From Paraspadella gotoi (Eukaryota > Chaetognatha), in assembly GCA_051294375.1 (NCBI GenBank), contig CM119270.1, positions 1,393,876-1,457,875 of the forward strand: a stretch of DNA of 64,000 nt, read 5' to 3'. Shown piece by piece: positions 12,001 through 23,320 of this stretch. A model generated the notes under the pieces. That model did not search any database. It had not been told where the DNA came from and saw only the letters and a program-made list of their open reading frames with translations. Position numbers and translations under genes: made by a program. Each line of letters opens with the position of its first letter. Within the stretch, counting starts at the first letter, position 1.

Positions 12001-12472
12001 CATTAAAAGGATTAGTTTTGTATCGACCTCAACACTCTCAACACCTCAAACTCTCACACTCTCACAGAAGGGCGTATGAAGAACGCGGATGAGTTAAAGT
12101 GATTTATGAATAGAAATTGATTCTGATATGCGCACCATGTAATTTGAAAGGATAGGCTTTCGTGTAACGATCGGGCGCTTACAATTTTACAATTTTACAA
12201 GTTCTTTACTATTGGATTTTTATTGGATAAAGAGGTTAATGCAAAAAATATGTAAGAAAGAAAGATGAAAAACCAAAACAAAAAAATTGTTCTAAAACTG
12301 ATGATAAAAAATATTCTTTAGGCACAAAAAATGAAGACGACGGACGACGACGACGACGGACGACCAACGACGACTAAAATCTCATCTTTTGCCGCCACAA
12401 GAAAAGTTGATGTATGAATCGAGAAATTTATTCTTCTTCTCTTTTCTTTCTTCTTTCTTTCTTTCTTTCTTC

Positions 12473-12508
<36 letters not shown>

Positions 12509-12540
12509 TCACAATAGGTGAACTTACCCCCAAAAACCCA
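12001..12540. other. Spacer with short ACG and CTTT repeats
   Basis: ACG repeats at about 12337-12372 and CTTT repeats at about 12445-12510. No gene is seen. Confidence 0.6.
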
Positions 12541-12639
12541 ACTCACCTTTTTCCTCCTCTTTCCTCCTCCTCCTCCGTCCTCCTACCTCTCTTTCTCGAA
12601 ATAACTAACCCTAAATCCCTCGCCTGTGCGGTTCGAGAT

Positions 12640-14003
12640 TTCCTCCCTCTCTCCCTCCCTCTTTCTCTCCCCCTCTTTCCCCCCACTCCCTCCCCTCTCC
12701 TCACTCTCTCCCCTCTCCCCCTCCCCTCTTACCTCCCTTCTTTCCCCCTCTTCTCCCTCCCCCTTTTCTCTCACCTTCACCCTGCCCCTCTCTCCCTCCA
12801 CTCCCTCCCCTCTCCTTCTCTCCTTCCCCTCTCCTCCCCTCTTCCTCCCTTTCTTCTCCCCTCTTCCTCCCTCTCTCCCTGCCCTCTCTTCCCTCCCCCA
12901 CTCCCCTTCCCCCTACTCCTCTCTCCTTCCCCTCTCCCCCTCCCCCCTTTCCTCCCTTCTCCTTCCCCCTCTTTCTTTCTCCCTCTCTCTTTTGCCCTCT
13001 TCTCCCCCCCCACTCCTCCCCTCCTCTCTCTTCCCCTCCCCCTGCCCTCTTCCTCCCTCTCTTCTCCCCTCTTTCTCTCCCCTCTCCTCCCTACCCTCTC
13101 TCCCTCCCCCACTCCCCTCCCCTCTCCTTCTCCTTCCCCTCTCCCCCATCCCCCTCTTCCTCCCTTCTTTCTCTCCCCTCTCTCCCGCCTCTCTCCCTCC
13201 CCACTCCCTCCCCTCTCCTCCTCTCCTTCCCCTCTCCTCCTCCCCTCTTCCCCTTTCCCCTTTCATTACCCCCTCATCTCCCTCCTCCTTTCTCTCCCCT
13301 CTCTCCTGCCCTCTCTCCCTCCCGCCACTCCCTCCCCTCTCCTCTCTCCTTCCCCTCTCCCCCTCTCCCCCTCTCCTCCCTTCTTCCTCCACCTTCTTTC
13401 TCTCCCCTCTCTCCCCTGCCCTCTCTCCCCTCCCCCACTCCCTCCCCTCTCCTCTTCTCCCTTCCCCTCTCCCCCTGCCCCTCTTCCCTCCCTGTCTCCT
13501 CCCCTCTTCTCTCCCCTCTCTCCCCTGCCCCTCTCACCCTCCCCTCAACTCCCGCCCCTCTCCTCTCTCCTTCCCCTCCTCCCCTACAATCCCCTTCCTC
13601 CCTTCTTCCTCCCTTCTTTCTTCTCCCCTCTCTCCCTGCCCTCTCTTCCTCCCCCACTCCCTCCCCTCTCCTCTCTCCTCCCTACTCTCCCCCTCCCCCT
13701 TTCCTCCCTTCTCCTCCCCTCCTTTCTCATCCCCTCTCTCCCTGCCCCTCTCTCCCTCCCCCACTCCCTCCCCTCTCCTCTCTCCTCCCCTCTCCCCTCC
13801 CCCTCTTCCTCCTTCTTTCCTTCTCTCCCTCCTCCCTTTCTCTCCCCTCTCTCCCTCGCCCTCTCTCCCCTCCACTCCCTCCCCTCTCCTCCTCTCTCCT
13901 TTCCCCTACTCCCCCTCCCCCCTCTTCCTCCCTTCTTCCTCCCCTTCTCTCTTCCCCTCTTTCTTTCCCCACCTCTCTCCTCCCCCACTCCCTCCCTTAC
14001 TTT
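12640..14003. repeat. Polypyrimidine minisatellite, unit about 110 bp
   Basis: Nearly pure C/T on the plus strand for about 1.36 kb. A CACTCCCTCCCCTCTCCT-like landmark recurs near 12680, 12797, 12898, 13008, 13112, 13203, 13322, 13435, 13546, 13652, 13760, 13872 and 13987, giving about 12 units of roughly 95-120 bases. The plus strand has a 473-codon Ser/Pro/Leu frame only because such DNA lacks stops; the minus strand reads as Gly/Glu/Arg. It is not a gene. Confidence 0.9.
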
Positions 14004-15929
14004 CTCAAAAGGCATTCATGTCTATTCTGACTTGTGTATGTATGTAATATTAACATTTATTTTTTTTGGCATTCGTAAGGATTTTAATTTTGCTTAAGTT
14101 TAACATCTTAAATATATTTTATATTTAATTTTCGTCGTCGTTGTCGTCGTCGTCGTCCTTCGTTGTCGTCGCTTCAAAACAAAAGGTAATCGAGCGACGT
14201 TTCACTCTATGCGGGTCAATGTCAAACATTTTTGTAAGGGAGAAAAAAACATCTTTTCTTTTTTTCTTTTTCAGTCTTTTTTTATTTATATTTTTCTTTT
14301 TATTTAATATTTTCTTTCTTTCGTTTTGTAATATTCTTTAAAAATATTTTTTAATCTGAAAAAAAATAATACCGTACATGTTATTTAATTTTTACAGGTT
14401 TAAACTTTGAAAATATTACAACATTACAAATCGCCTCAACCTTGATGGTAAAAATAATAATAATAATTAATTTTTAAAAAAATTCTATTTTTTACGAACT
14501 TTAAACAAACTAATTTTCTTATTCATTCGTGCAAGAAATCAAGGTTCTTTGTTCCATCTGGTGTTCGTGACGGATAGAGAAAAGAAGGAGAGAGTAAGAG
14601 AGAGGAGACGAGAACGCGAGAGAGAGAGAGAGAGAGTGAGAGAGAGAGAGAGAGGAATTGTTCAGAAACAAAGGATGGAAAAAAGAATTGTAAAGGGATG
14701 TAATTGCATTCTTTACCCGAACTTTCCCTTTTTAAGATGAGAGAGAGAGAGAGAGAGAGCAGAGAGAGAGACGAGGAGAGAATGAGATAGAGAGAGAGAG
14801 AGAGAGAGAGAGAAGAAGTAAAGGCTGGAGAGCAGAAATCCGGCTCTTAAAGAACTAAATCCCCCCTCTTAGTTCTGAAACGAAAAAAATTACAGTGAAA
14901 CCAATATTTAAGAAATGTACAGAAAATTATCACCCAATAATTTCTTATTTATGTAGAAAAAGCTTTAGAACATTTTTTGTAATTCAGATACTTATAAAAA
15001 AAAAAAGCTTTAAAACATCAAATTCTTATTTTTATATTCTTATTATTCGGTCACCAGTCGTATTCGGCACGGCTGTACTTTTTCAATAAAGATCGGAACA
15101 GCCGAAATACAGAGAAAACCTTTTCTCTTTATCTTCACCGCGTTTCATTCCGTATGTTTATGATATTCGCATTAGACATTCGTGATATATTTGGCTTAAT
15201 TTGTTTTAACTAGCATGTTAATATCAGTTCTCAAGATGTTCACTCGCCCAAAATAAAAGCAAAACAAAATTAACAATGTCTAAAGAAAACCAAACCAATT
15301 TTCGATGTTAATAATTGAATTTATTGATTCACTTGATTCATTGATCAGTAAATGGAATAATTATTGCGTTATCCCGTTTATTTTATTGAAGGTGGTCAAT
15401 TAAGAAAAAAAAATCTTTTATAAATACTTTCAGTCGAACGGTAAAAGAAAATCTATAGCAAAATATTTAAATTAAACTTCGGTTCATTACAATTTACTTT
15501 TTTCTACTTATATGAAATAATCGATCTAAAACCTCCTCATTACAATAAACAACGACAACCAACAACAAACAACGCAAGGATTTTTGAATGAGTAATTCCG
15601 TTTCTTCAAAAGGACGCAACATTTTTTAAAAAACAGAGGGAACACCTTCCAACTCAGCTGCAAACCAATATTGACGCAAGATTAAAACAAACAAAGAAAT
15701 GAGATACAAAACGATTATCTCTCTCTCTCTCTTTTTTTCTCGCGAGAAGAGCAGAAAGAGAGAAAAGTATAAAACCAACTCTTTGCAAATAGAGAGAGAT
15801 GGTGGAGAGAGGCGAAGAGAGAGAGGAGAGAGTTTGTTCTTTACCCCATCCATGTTCAATCGTGACCAACGGGACGAGAGAGAGAGAAGAGAAGAATAAG
15901 AAGAAGCTTTTAAACTCCCCCCTCCTTCC

Positions 15930-15982
<53 letters not shown>

Positions 15983-16074
15983 CTCTCTCTCTCTCTCATA
16001 ACTCTTTCCCTTTTCCGGACTTTTTCAAACATTTGTTGAGCAAATAATAATTGAACAAAGATATCTCTGGGTCT

Positions 16075-16120
<46 letters not shown>

Positions 16121-16160
16121 TCTCTCTCCTCTCTACTCTCTTCTCTCTCTCTCTCTCTCG
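14003..16160 (+). repeat. Right copy of the 2.1-kb duplicated segment
   Basis: Collinear with 1-2065 from TTTCTCAAAAGG to the CT tract after AACAAAGATATCTC. This copy is about 90 bases longer, mostly through 1-3 base insertions spread evenly. It starts exactly where the polypyrimidine minisatellite ends. Includes GA tracts at 14600-14655 and 14738-14815 and CT tracts at 15930-15995 and 16079-16160. No gene is recognised. Confidence 0.85.
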
Positions 16161-16329
16161 GGGAAGAACATCTGAAAGAGGGGAAAAAATCACAAATATT
16201 TTGTTTCTTATGCACCGATACTTCATAATTAAAATAAGTATTTAAATAATTATTTTTTTTTATTTAGAGAGTTATTTTTTTTTCATTAACTTTTCCCCAT
16301 CGATCTGTCGGGCTTTCTTCCAACTACTA

Positions 16330-16545
16330 AGCTTAAACAACCAAGCTTTCCATCGACCAAGCACGCCTGAAACAACCATACTTTCCATCGACCAAGCACT
16401 CCTGAAGCAATCAAGCTTTCCATCGACCAAGCACGCCTGAAGCAATCAAGCTTTCCATCGACCAAGCACGCCTGAAACAACCGAGCTTTCCATCGACCAA
16501 GCACGCCTGAAACAACCGAGCTTTCCTTCGACCAAGCACGTGGCC
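16330..16545. repeat. 35-bp tandem repeat, about 6 copies
   Basis: The unit contains CTTTCCATCGACCAAGCACG followed by CCTGAA and CAACC or CAATC. Because 35 is not a multiple of 3 the frame rotates, so the minus-strand frames here (with repeated CLVDGK) are repeat translations. Copies are over 90% alike, indicating recent amplification. Confidence 0.9.
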
Positions 16546-16649
16546 GAGTTCCGCGTCTGTCGTCGCAAGTCTTCGTCGCATTAATTGATTTTGTTGCATC
16601 GATCGACGGAGAAGAAAGACCGCGACGAACCAACATCTCTGCCCACATC

Positions 16650-17455
16650 GACCACAAGGACCATATCGACCACACTTATGACCGCAAGGACCTTATCAAC
16701 CACACAAATTACCACAAGGACCATACCTTTCACACCTATGACCACAAGGATCTTATCAATCACATTTATGACCACAAGGATCTTATTGATCACACATATG
16801 ACCGCAAGGACCAAATCGACCATGCTTATGACCACAATGATCTTATCGACCACAATTATGGCCATAAGGACCATATCAATCACACTTATGACCACAAGCA
16901 ACTTATCAATCACAATTATGACCACAAGAATCTTATTGACCACACTTATTACCGCAAGGACCAAATCGATCACGTTTATGACCACAATGACCAAATAGAC
17001 CACGCTTATGACCACAAGGATCTTATCAACTACACTTATGAACCTTATCAACCACATATATGACAACAAGAACATTATTGACCACACTTATGACCACAAG
17101 GATCTTATCAACTACACTTATGAACAGAAGGATCTTATTGATCAAACGTATGACCACAAGGACCATATTGACCACGTCTATGACCACAAGGATCCTATTG
17201 ATCACACTTATGACCACAAGGATTTCGTCAATCACAATTATGATCACAAGGACCATATCATTCACACTTATGACCACAAGGATCTTATTGATCACAATTA
17301 TGACCACAAGGACCTTATTGACCACGCTTATGATCCCAAGGATCTTATCGATCACACTTATGACCACAAGGACCATATTGACCATATTGACCAATGACCA
17401 CGCCTATGCCCACAAGGATCTTATTGATCACACTTATGACCACAAGGATCTTATT
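16650..17455 (+). repeat. 30-bp tandem repeat, about 27 copies, encodes DHKDLIDHTY
   Basis: The unit reads GACCACAAGGATCTTATTGA plus TCACACTTAT. In the plus frame starting at 16650 each unit gives a 10-residue repeat close to DHKDLIDHTY. The frame is open for 13 units, is broken near 17040 by a shortened unit, reopens, and meets TGA near 17395. Between units many changes are silent in this frame (GAT/GAC at codon 4, ATT/ATC/ATA at codon 6, GAT/GAC or AAT/AAC at codon 7), while codons 5 and 9 change residue. The other frames are also open because the unit is stop-free. No start codon, splice signals or known protein family could be tied to it. Confidence 0.9.
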
Positions 17456-17735
17456 GAAGAAACAAAGAGAAGAGAAAAGAGGAAGGGGGGAAGGAAAGAG
17501 GAATAAGAAAAGGGAAGGGAGAAAGGGAATGGAGAAAAGGAAGGGAAAAAAATAAAGGAGAAAGAGAAGGGACAAAGGGAAGAGAGAAGAGGAAGGGAGA
17601 AAAGGAAGGGAGAAAAGAAAGGGAGAAAGAAAAGGGACAAAGGGAAGAGAGAAGGGGAAGGGAGAAAGGGAAGGGAGAAAGGAAAGGGAGAAAGGGAAGG
17701 GAGAAAAGAAAGGGGAGAGAAGTGAGAAGGAAGGA
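17456..17735. repeat. Purine-rich minisatellite
   Basis: Built from GGGAAGGGAGAAA-like 12-14 base units with a higher-order repeat of about 65 bases: the GGGACAAAGGGAAGAGAGAA landmark recurs at about 17569 and 17634. It abuts the end of the 30-bp array. Confidence 0.85.
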
Positions 17736-17957
17736 CGGGGACTGTCGCTTGTTTACCAAATATCAACATTAAAAGTCGGTAAGGGAGAGAGAGGGAGAGA
17801 GAGAGAGGTTTTGTCAATTTATTGACATTTTATTGCGGCCGCGACCAGGCTTTGGCGGGAGATTTCTCTCCTCTCCTCTCTTCTCTCCCATCCTCTCTCC
17901 ATGCTCTGCATCATCATCTTTCGCTCTCTCTCTCTCTCTCTCTCTGCTCTTCTCTCT

Positions 17958-17991
<34 letters not shown>

Positions 17992-18590
17992 CCTGAGCGG
18001 CCTCCCCTGATCTTGGATTAATTCAATATTAAACGGAAGCATAAGAAAGCAAAAACAAGCCGAATTTTATTTAAACACAAAACCAACAAAAATTCAATGT
18101 TTACAGTTTTTTTTTTTTATGTCATCGAAGTTAACGACAACGAGCACAAAAAAACGGTCCGTCACATTCCAACAATACTTGTCGAGATATTGGAATACGA
18201 ATGCATCTTTGAAACTCTCCTCTGCTCTGCTCTCTCTCTCCTCACATCGTCTCTCCTCGTCTCTACTCTCTTCTCTCTGCTCATCTCTCTCTCTCTCTCT
18301 TTCTCTGCCCTCAAGAGATTTTTTTCGATTCTTTCATATTTCTGGAATTTTGTTTAAACAGTTTCCATCGTCGGATTTGGCTTAAGAAGCGATAAGGCGG
18401 CGATGCCAAAGAAAAGAAGAAAGAAAGATGGAAAGAAAGGAAGAAAGAAAGAAAGATGGAAGGAAAGAAAGAAAGAAAAAGAGAGAGATGGAATGAAAGA
18501 ATCTAAAATAACTTTGACCGGGTGAGTTATTAAAGAAGGTTGGGTTGGGTAAGTGATCAGATGTTTTAAAGATTGAAAGGTGAGGAGTGA
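17736..18590. other. Spacer with CT tracts and a GAAA-type repeat
   Basis: CT-rich stretches at 17865-17995 and 18215-18310; GAAAGAAAGATGG-type repeat at 18415-18495. No supported gene. Confidence 0.6.
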
Positions 18591-18836
18591 TTGATTGATT
18601 AATTGATTGATTGATTGATTGATATGATTTGTTTGATTTGACTTGATTTGATTTGATTTGAATTGAATTGAATTGAATTGATTTGAATTAATTTGAATTG
18701 ATTTGAATTGAATTGACTTGATTTGAATTGATTTGAATTGATTTGAATTGAATTGAATTGAATTGAATTGAATTGAATTGATTTGAATTGATTTGAATTG
18801 AATTGAATTGAATTGATTTGATTTGATTTGATTTTG
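18590..18836. repeat. GATT / GAATT / GATTT microsatellite
   Basis: About 245 bases of intermixed 4-5 base units (GATT, then GATTT and GAATT). GATTT is the reverse complement of the AAATC tail seen on the dispersed element at 25405-25420. Confidence 0.9.
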
Positions 18837-18941
18837 CTTTAAATGTACAGTGAGACAGTGTAAATTATTTATGTCAAAACTTTGAATCCTAATGTTTGCT
18901 CATTGAATCTGTTGATTGTTTGAAACCAGACAAGACAGAAA

Positions 18942-18980
18942 TGACGTCATTTGTTGGCGTCACGCCATTGTCAACGTCAC
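18942..18980. promoter_or_regulatory. Cluster of CRE-like sites
   Basis: A full palindromic cAMP-response element, TGACGTCA, lies at 18942-18949, with further CGTCAC half-sites at about 18958-18963 and 18975-18980. This spacing is typical of CREB/ATF-bound DNA, but no gene start is recognised nearby, so function is unproven. Confidence 0.3.
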
Positions 18981-19141
18981 ATTTGGGGAAATAAGTTGAA
19001 ATATTTTAATTTATTTCTACATTGAATATATTGGAATTTTTATAGTGAGAAATCGTACAGAATGAAAAAAAAATGTTTTTTTCCGCTCGGTCCCTAATTA
19101 ATTCAGAGAATGAATTTAATCATCTCTCTCTCTTTCTCTCT

Positions 19142-19293
19142 NNNNNNNNNNNNNNNNNNNNNNNNNNNNNNNNNNNNNNNNNNNNNNNNNNNNNNNNNNN
19201 NNNNNNNNNNNNNNNNNNNNNNNNNNNNNNNNNNNNNNNNNNNNNNNNNNNNNNNNNNNNNNNNNNNNNNNNNNNNNNNNNNNNNNNNNNNNN
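19142..19293. other. Assembly gap inside a CT microsatellite
   Basis: 152 N with CT repeats on both sides, so the gap most likely hides more CT repeats. Confidence 0.9.
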
Positions 19294-19519
19294 CTCTCTC
19301 TCTCTCTCTCTCCCTACGATCGTTCGTTTTAATCCATGGTTGAAAAAAAGTGATATTCATTAATGAAGGATATGACATTCCACTCTCAATGAGGCTGGCA
19401 TTTCATTGGCTCCGGAACTGACATTAAAAATTTAAAAGAGATTCCTATATTCTTTCTAATCATTTGACGAAAGATAGAGAAAGAGAGAAAGAGAGAGAGA
19501 GAGAACTGATTGTCTTTTG

Positions 19520-19549
19520 GCTGCTTCGTCGTCATCATCGTCGTCATCA

Positions 19550-19593
<44 letters not shown>

Positions 19594-19597
19594 GCTG
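19520..19597. repeat. CGT/CAT trinucleotide array
   Basis: Alternating CGTCGTCAT units. The minus-strand poly-Asp and Met-Thr frames here are repeat artefacts. Confidence 0.85.
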
Positions 19598-19688
19598 TGA
19601 AATCCAACCCCATAAAATCGAGGGGCATTAAACCCACTTTCGCCCTCAACCAAAATCTAAAATCCTCTTCATTTAACCCACAAATAAC

Positions 19689-19764
19689 CACAATTTTCCC
19701 CACAATTCTCCCCACGATTCTCCCCACGATTCTCCCCACAATTTTCCCCACAATTTTCCCCACA
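19689..19764. repeat. 15-bp tandem repeat, about 5 copies
   Basis: Unit ACAATTTTCCCC plus CAC, with T/C and A/G variants. In frame it gives TI(F/L)P repeats. Confidence 0.85.
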
Positions 19765-20034
19765 AGCTTTTTATAAAATTCGGGTCTCATTTTTGGGATA
19801 AAAAAAATTCTTTGTTGGACCCAAAGATCGAAAGCGTCTCTTTGGAGGAATGAGGAGGAAGGGAAGTTGGTTGGGGTAAGTTAGAGGGTGGGGCAAATGC
19901 TGCGGTGGTGATGAGCGGTGATATCATTAGAGGGATTTGATTGATTGAGTGATTGATTGATTGGCAGAGGAACAAGGTGTGGGAAATAGTTCACCGTTTT
20001 GGTGAATAAGTGTGAAAAATGGGATTGGTGAGGA

Positions 20035-21183
20035 NNNNNNNNNNNNNNNNNNNNNNNNNNNNNNNNNNNNNNNNNNNNNNNNNNNNNNNNNNNNNNNNNN
20101 NNNNNNNNNNNNNNNNNNNNNNNNNNNNNNNNNNNNNNNNNNNNNNNNNNNNNNNNNNNNNNNNNNNNNNNNNNNNNNNNNNNNNNNNNNNNNNNNNNNN
20201 NNNNNNNNNNNNNNNNNNNNNNNGAGAGAGAGCGAGTTTAAAGCCAAAAAGCGATTCTATGGCGGATAAAAGTGAAGATGGATTTAATCTTCCAAATTTA
20301 AAAGAATTAATTCTTTTAATAATTAAACTTAAACATTAATCATTTTTTTAGAAAACCTGTGGTAAGACGGATCAGACAGTGGGTCGGTAAATATTGATCT
20401 GTAGGTCGTTTCATACAACAAAAAAGAAACAAGCAAAAAAAACCCAACAAAACAAACAAAACAGACAAACAAACAACGAAACATGATGGCTGCGTCGCCC
20501 ACTAGGGTGCTGCCACGGTGCCAAGTAGGTCGGTGCGGCGCGGATCGTTGCGGTGCCGACCTCAAATTTTAAATGCATTTAATTCTGATTCGTANNNNNN
20601 NNNNNNNNNNNNNNNNNNNNNNNNNNNNNNNNNNNNNNNNNNNNNNNNNNNNNNNNNNNNNNNNNNNNNNNNNNNNNNNNNNNNNNNNNNNNNNNNNNNN
20701 NNNNNNNNNNNNNNNNNNNNNNNNNNNNNNNNNNNNNNNNNNNNNNNNNNNNNNNNNNNNNNNNNNNNNNNNNNNNNNNNNNNNNNNNNNNNNNNNNNNN
20801 NNNNNNNNNNNNNNNNNNNNNNNNNNNNNNNNNNNNNNNNNNNNNNNNNNNNNNNNNNNNNNNNNNNNNNNNNNNNNNNNNNNNNNNNNNNNNNNNNNNN
20901 NNNNNNNNNNNNNNNNNNNNNNNNNNNNNNNNNNNNNNNNNNNNNNNNNNNNNNNNNNNNNNNNNNNNNNNNNNNNNNNNNNNNNNNNNNNNNNNNNNNN
21001 NNNNNNNNNNNNNNNNNNNNNNNNNNNNNNNNNNNNNNNNNNNNNNNNNNNNNNNNNNNNNNNNNNNNNNNNNNNNNNNNNNNNNNNNNNNNNNNNNNNN
21101 NNNNNNNNNNNNNNNNNNNNNNNNNNNNNNNNNNNNNNNNNNNNNNNNNNNNNNNNNNNNNNNNNNNNNNNNNNNNNNNNNNN
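20035..21183. other. Two large assembly gaps and intervening sequence
   Basis: Gaps at 20035-20223 (189 N) and 20595-21183 (589 N). The right flank of the second is a CGT array (21184-21219). The 371 bases between the gaps hold AAAC-type repeats at about 20400-20480 and no recognised gene. Confidence 0.85.
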
Positions 21184-21219
<36 letters not shown>

Positions 21220-21220
<1 letters not shown>

Positions 21221-21568
21221 CACAATCTCAGTCTATGAAACTAATCTTAACTTCGTCAGATTCAATCTTAAACAACTTGATTTGCTTTTTATCAGTAAGA
21301 GATTGTCTCATCGTTTGACTATTTATAACTTTATTTCAACGAGAGAGATACAAATATTTCGGGATATTTTAACAAAACCGGACAAATGCTTTCATTAGCC
21401 CATAAGGCATATAACGATTGCATCGCTGCTCGAAATTAAATTTCTTATCTCATAACAACTAGTTTTACTCTTTTTTTTATTCTTATTTTTTCCCTCATTT
21501 CTCTCTTTGCATCTATTTCTTTCCTCCCTCCCCCNNNNNNNNNNNNNNNNNNNNNNNNNGGAAGAGAT

Positions 21569-21654
<86 letters not shown>

Positions 21655-22001
21655 TGGGGCAAGGGTTGAGAGAGAGAGAGACGGGGAGGGAGGAAAGGAG
21701 ATAGATGCAAAGAGAGAAATGAGGGATAGAATATAAAAAAAAAGAGTAAAACTAGTTGTTATGAGATATAGAAATTTAATTTCGAGCAGCGATGCAATCG
21801 TTATAATGCCTTATGGGCTAATGAAAGCATTTGTTCCGGTTTTTGTTAAAATATCCCGAAAATATTTGTATCTCTCTCGTTGAAATAAGTTATAAAATAG
21901 TCAAACGATGAGACAATCTCTCTTACTGATAAAAGCAAATAAGTTGTTTAAAGATTGAATCTGACGAAGTTAAGATTAGTTTCAATGACTGAGATTGTGG
22001 G
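21220..22001. repeat. Large inverted repeat around a 25-N gap
   Basis: Left arm 21220-21534 is the reverse complement of right arm 21675-22001. Shared unique blocks include CATTAGCCCATAAGGCAT and its complement ATGCCTTATGGGCTAATG. The gap is at 21535-21559, followed by a GA tract (21567-21650). The CGT array left of the left arm has its complement, degenerate ACG sequence, right of the right arm (22001-22085). Confidence 0.9.
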
Positions 22002-22231
22002 ACGAACGAACGAAACGACAGACACGACGACGGACGCAGAAGACGACTACGACGACGTCTACGAGACGACGACGAACGACGACGGCTCAGGGTGACGCAC
22101 GGCTCTCTCTCCCTCTCCCTTTTTCCTATTCCAATTTCCCTAATCTAATTTCTCTGATAACTTCCCTCCCTCCTCTTCCTCCTCCTCTTCCTCCTTCTCA
22201 TTTGCCTCCAGTCCCGAGTTATTTTCAAACT

Positions 22232-22290
<59 letters not shown>
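22002..22290. repeat. Degenerate ACG, CT and GA repeats
   Basis: ACG-rich at 22002-22085, pyrimidine-rich at 22100-22200, and a pure GA tract at 22233-22288. Confidence 0.75.
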
Positions 22291-22291
<1 letters not shown>

Positions 22292-22369
22292 TTTTTCGAT
22301 TTCGAAAATGAGATGAGAATTTTTGGTTGAATCGACTTTTTTTTCCTCCCTTAATTTTTTTTTATTTTC

Positions 22370-22485
22370 TACTTAGTCAGCCTGTCTGTCAGCCTTTCCG
22401 TTTGCTTGTCAATCTGTTAGTCAGTCTGTCAGTTATTCTGTCAGTCGTTCTTTAAGTCAGTCTGTCAGTCCTTCGGTTTAACCGA
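22370..22485. repeat. Degenerate GTCTGTCA repeat
   Basis: Repeated AGTCAGTCTGTC-like 8-12 base units. The rest of 22290-23068 is AT-rich upstream sequence of the transporter gene with no other gene seen. Confidence 0.6.
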
Positions 22486-23068
22486 TTTTCTAGCATACTA
22501 CATCAGCAAAGTAAGCCTCGTACATAAATTAGGTTCTTCAAAATACGAAAAGGAGGCTAATTTGTCAAAATCTCATAAAAATTAGTGTACGTAAATAATT
22601 GTCTATTTTAAAATATCAGTGATTTTAAAAGTAAATATTAAACCGATTTGCATGATAGATTTTATTTCGAGACATCCACAATCATCGAACCGGTAGAGCG
22701 AGTCTTTTTCAATTGGTAAGTTATTCAACTTACCCGAGAAGTAGAAGTCGCTTCCTTACTTTAGATTATGTAACTGGTGTTGTCAATTCAAGTTTATCGT
22801 GACCCAAATTACATCAAACTGATTTTTAAAAGACGTTTTCCTAATTTATTATTTTCCTATTATTTTAAAGAAAAAAATATCCAAAAAAGAATTTTTTTAT
22901 AGAAATTATAACGAATCACGTGACGTATTTGAATTATTTCGCTTTTTTCTGGAATAAAAAACAACAAAATAGAAAAAAACAAAAAATAGAATAAAACAAA
23001 ATAAAAAAAACCAAAAACTAAAAAAACAACTACAACAACAACAACCCTATTGACCTCCCGACCCGCAA

Positions 23069-23320
23069 ATGTCCTCCCTCTACTCCTTTCCCTCTCCCTC
23101 CCCCTCTTCCTCTTCCTCCCCTTCCCCTTCTCCCTCCCCTTCTTCCTCTCTCCTCCTCGGCGTCCTCTTCAGCTCCTTCTTCTCCCTCCTCGTCTCCATC
23201 TGTACCCTCGTCTTCCGGGACTCATCCTCTCTCTCTACTCCTGTCGCTTTCGTCTTCGTCTTCTGCGGCGAAGCGGCCGGTACTGCGCCGCTGCTGCCCT
23301 TCGCCTGTCGCCGCTGGACG
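23069..23320 (+). CDS. Transporter exon 1
   Basis: Starts at ATG (context GCAAATG) and ends ACG|GTGAGT, phase 0. Codes 84 residues: a Ser/Pro-rich leader (residues 5-27, from a CCTCTTC-type microsatellite), helix 1, a short loop RDSSSLSTPV and helix 2. An upstream in-frame start was not found, and the pyrimidine-rich leader could vary in length between alleles. Confidence 0.8.

Noticed and set aside
11216-12092. Several 120-154-codon Asp/Thr/Arg or Ser/Val/Arg frames on both strands
   Set aside because: All are translations of one degenerate CGT array, open in every frame and shifting at slips.
12626-14047. 473-codon plus-strand ORF, the longest gap-free frame in the window
   Set aside because: Composed only of Ser, Pro, Leu and Phe from a polypyrimidine minisatellite; stop codons cannot arise without purines.
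16286-16675. 129-codon minus ORF with repeated CLVDGK
   Set aside because: Product of a 35-bp tandem repeat whose frame rotates; no domain and no start context.
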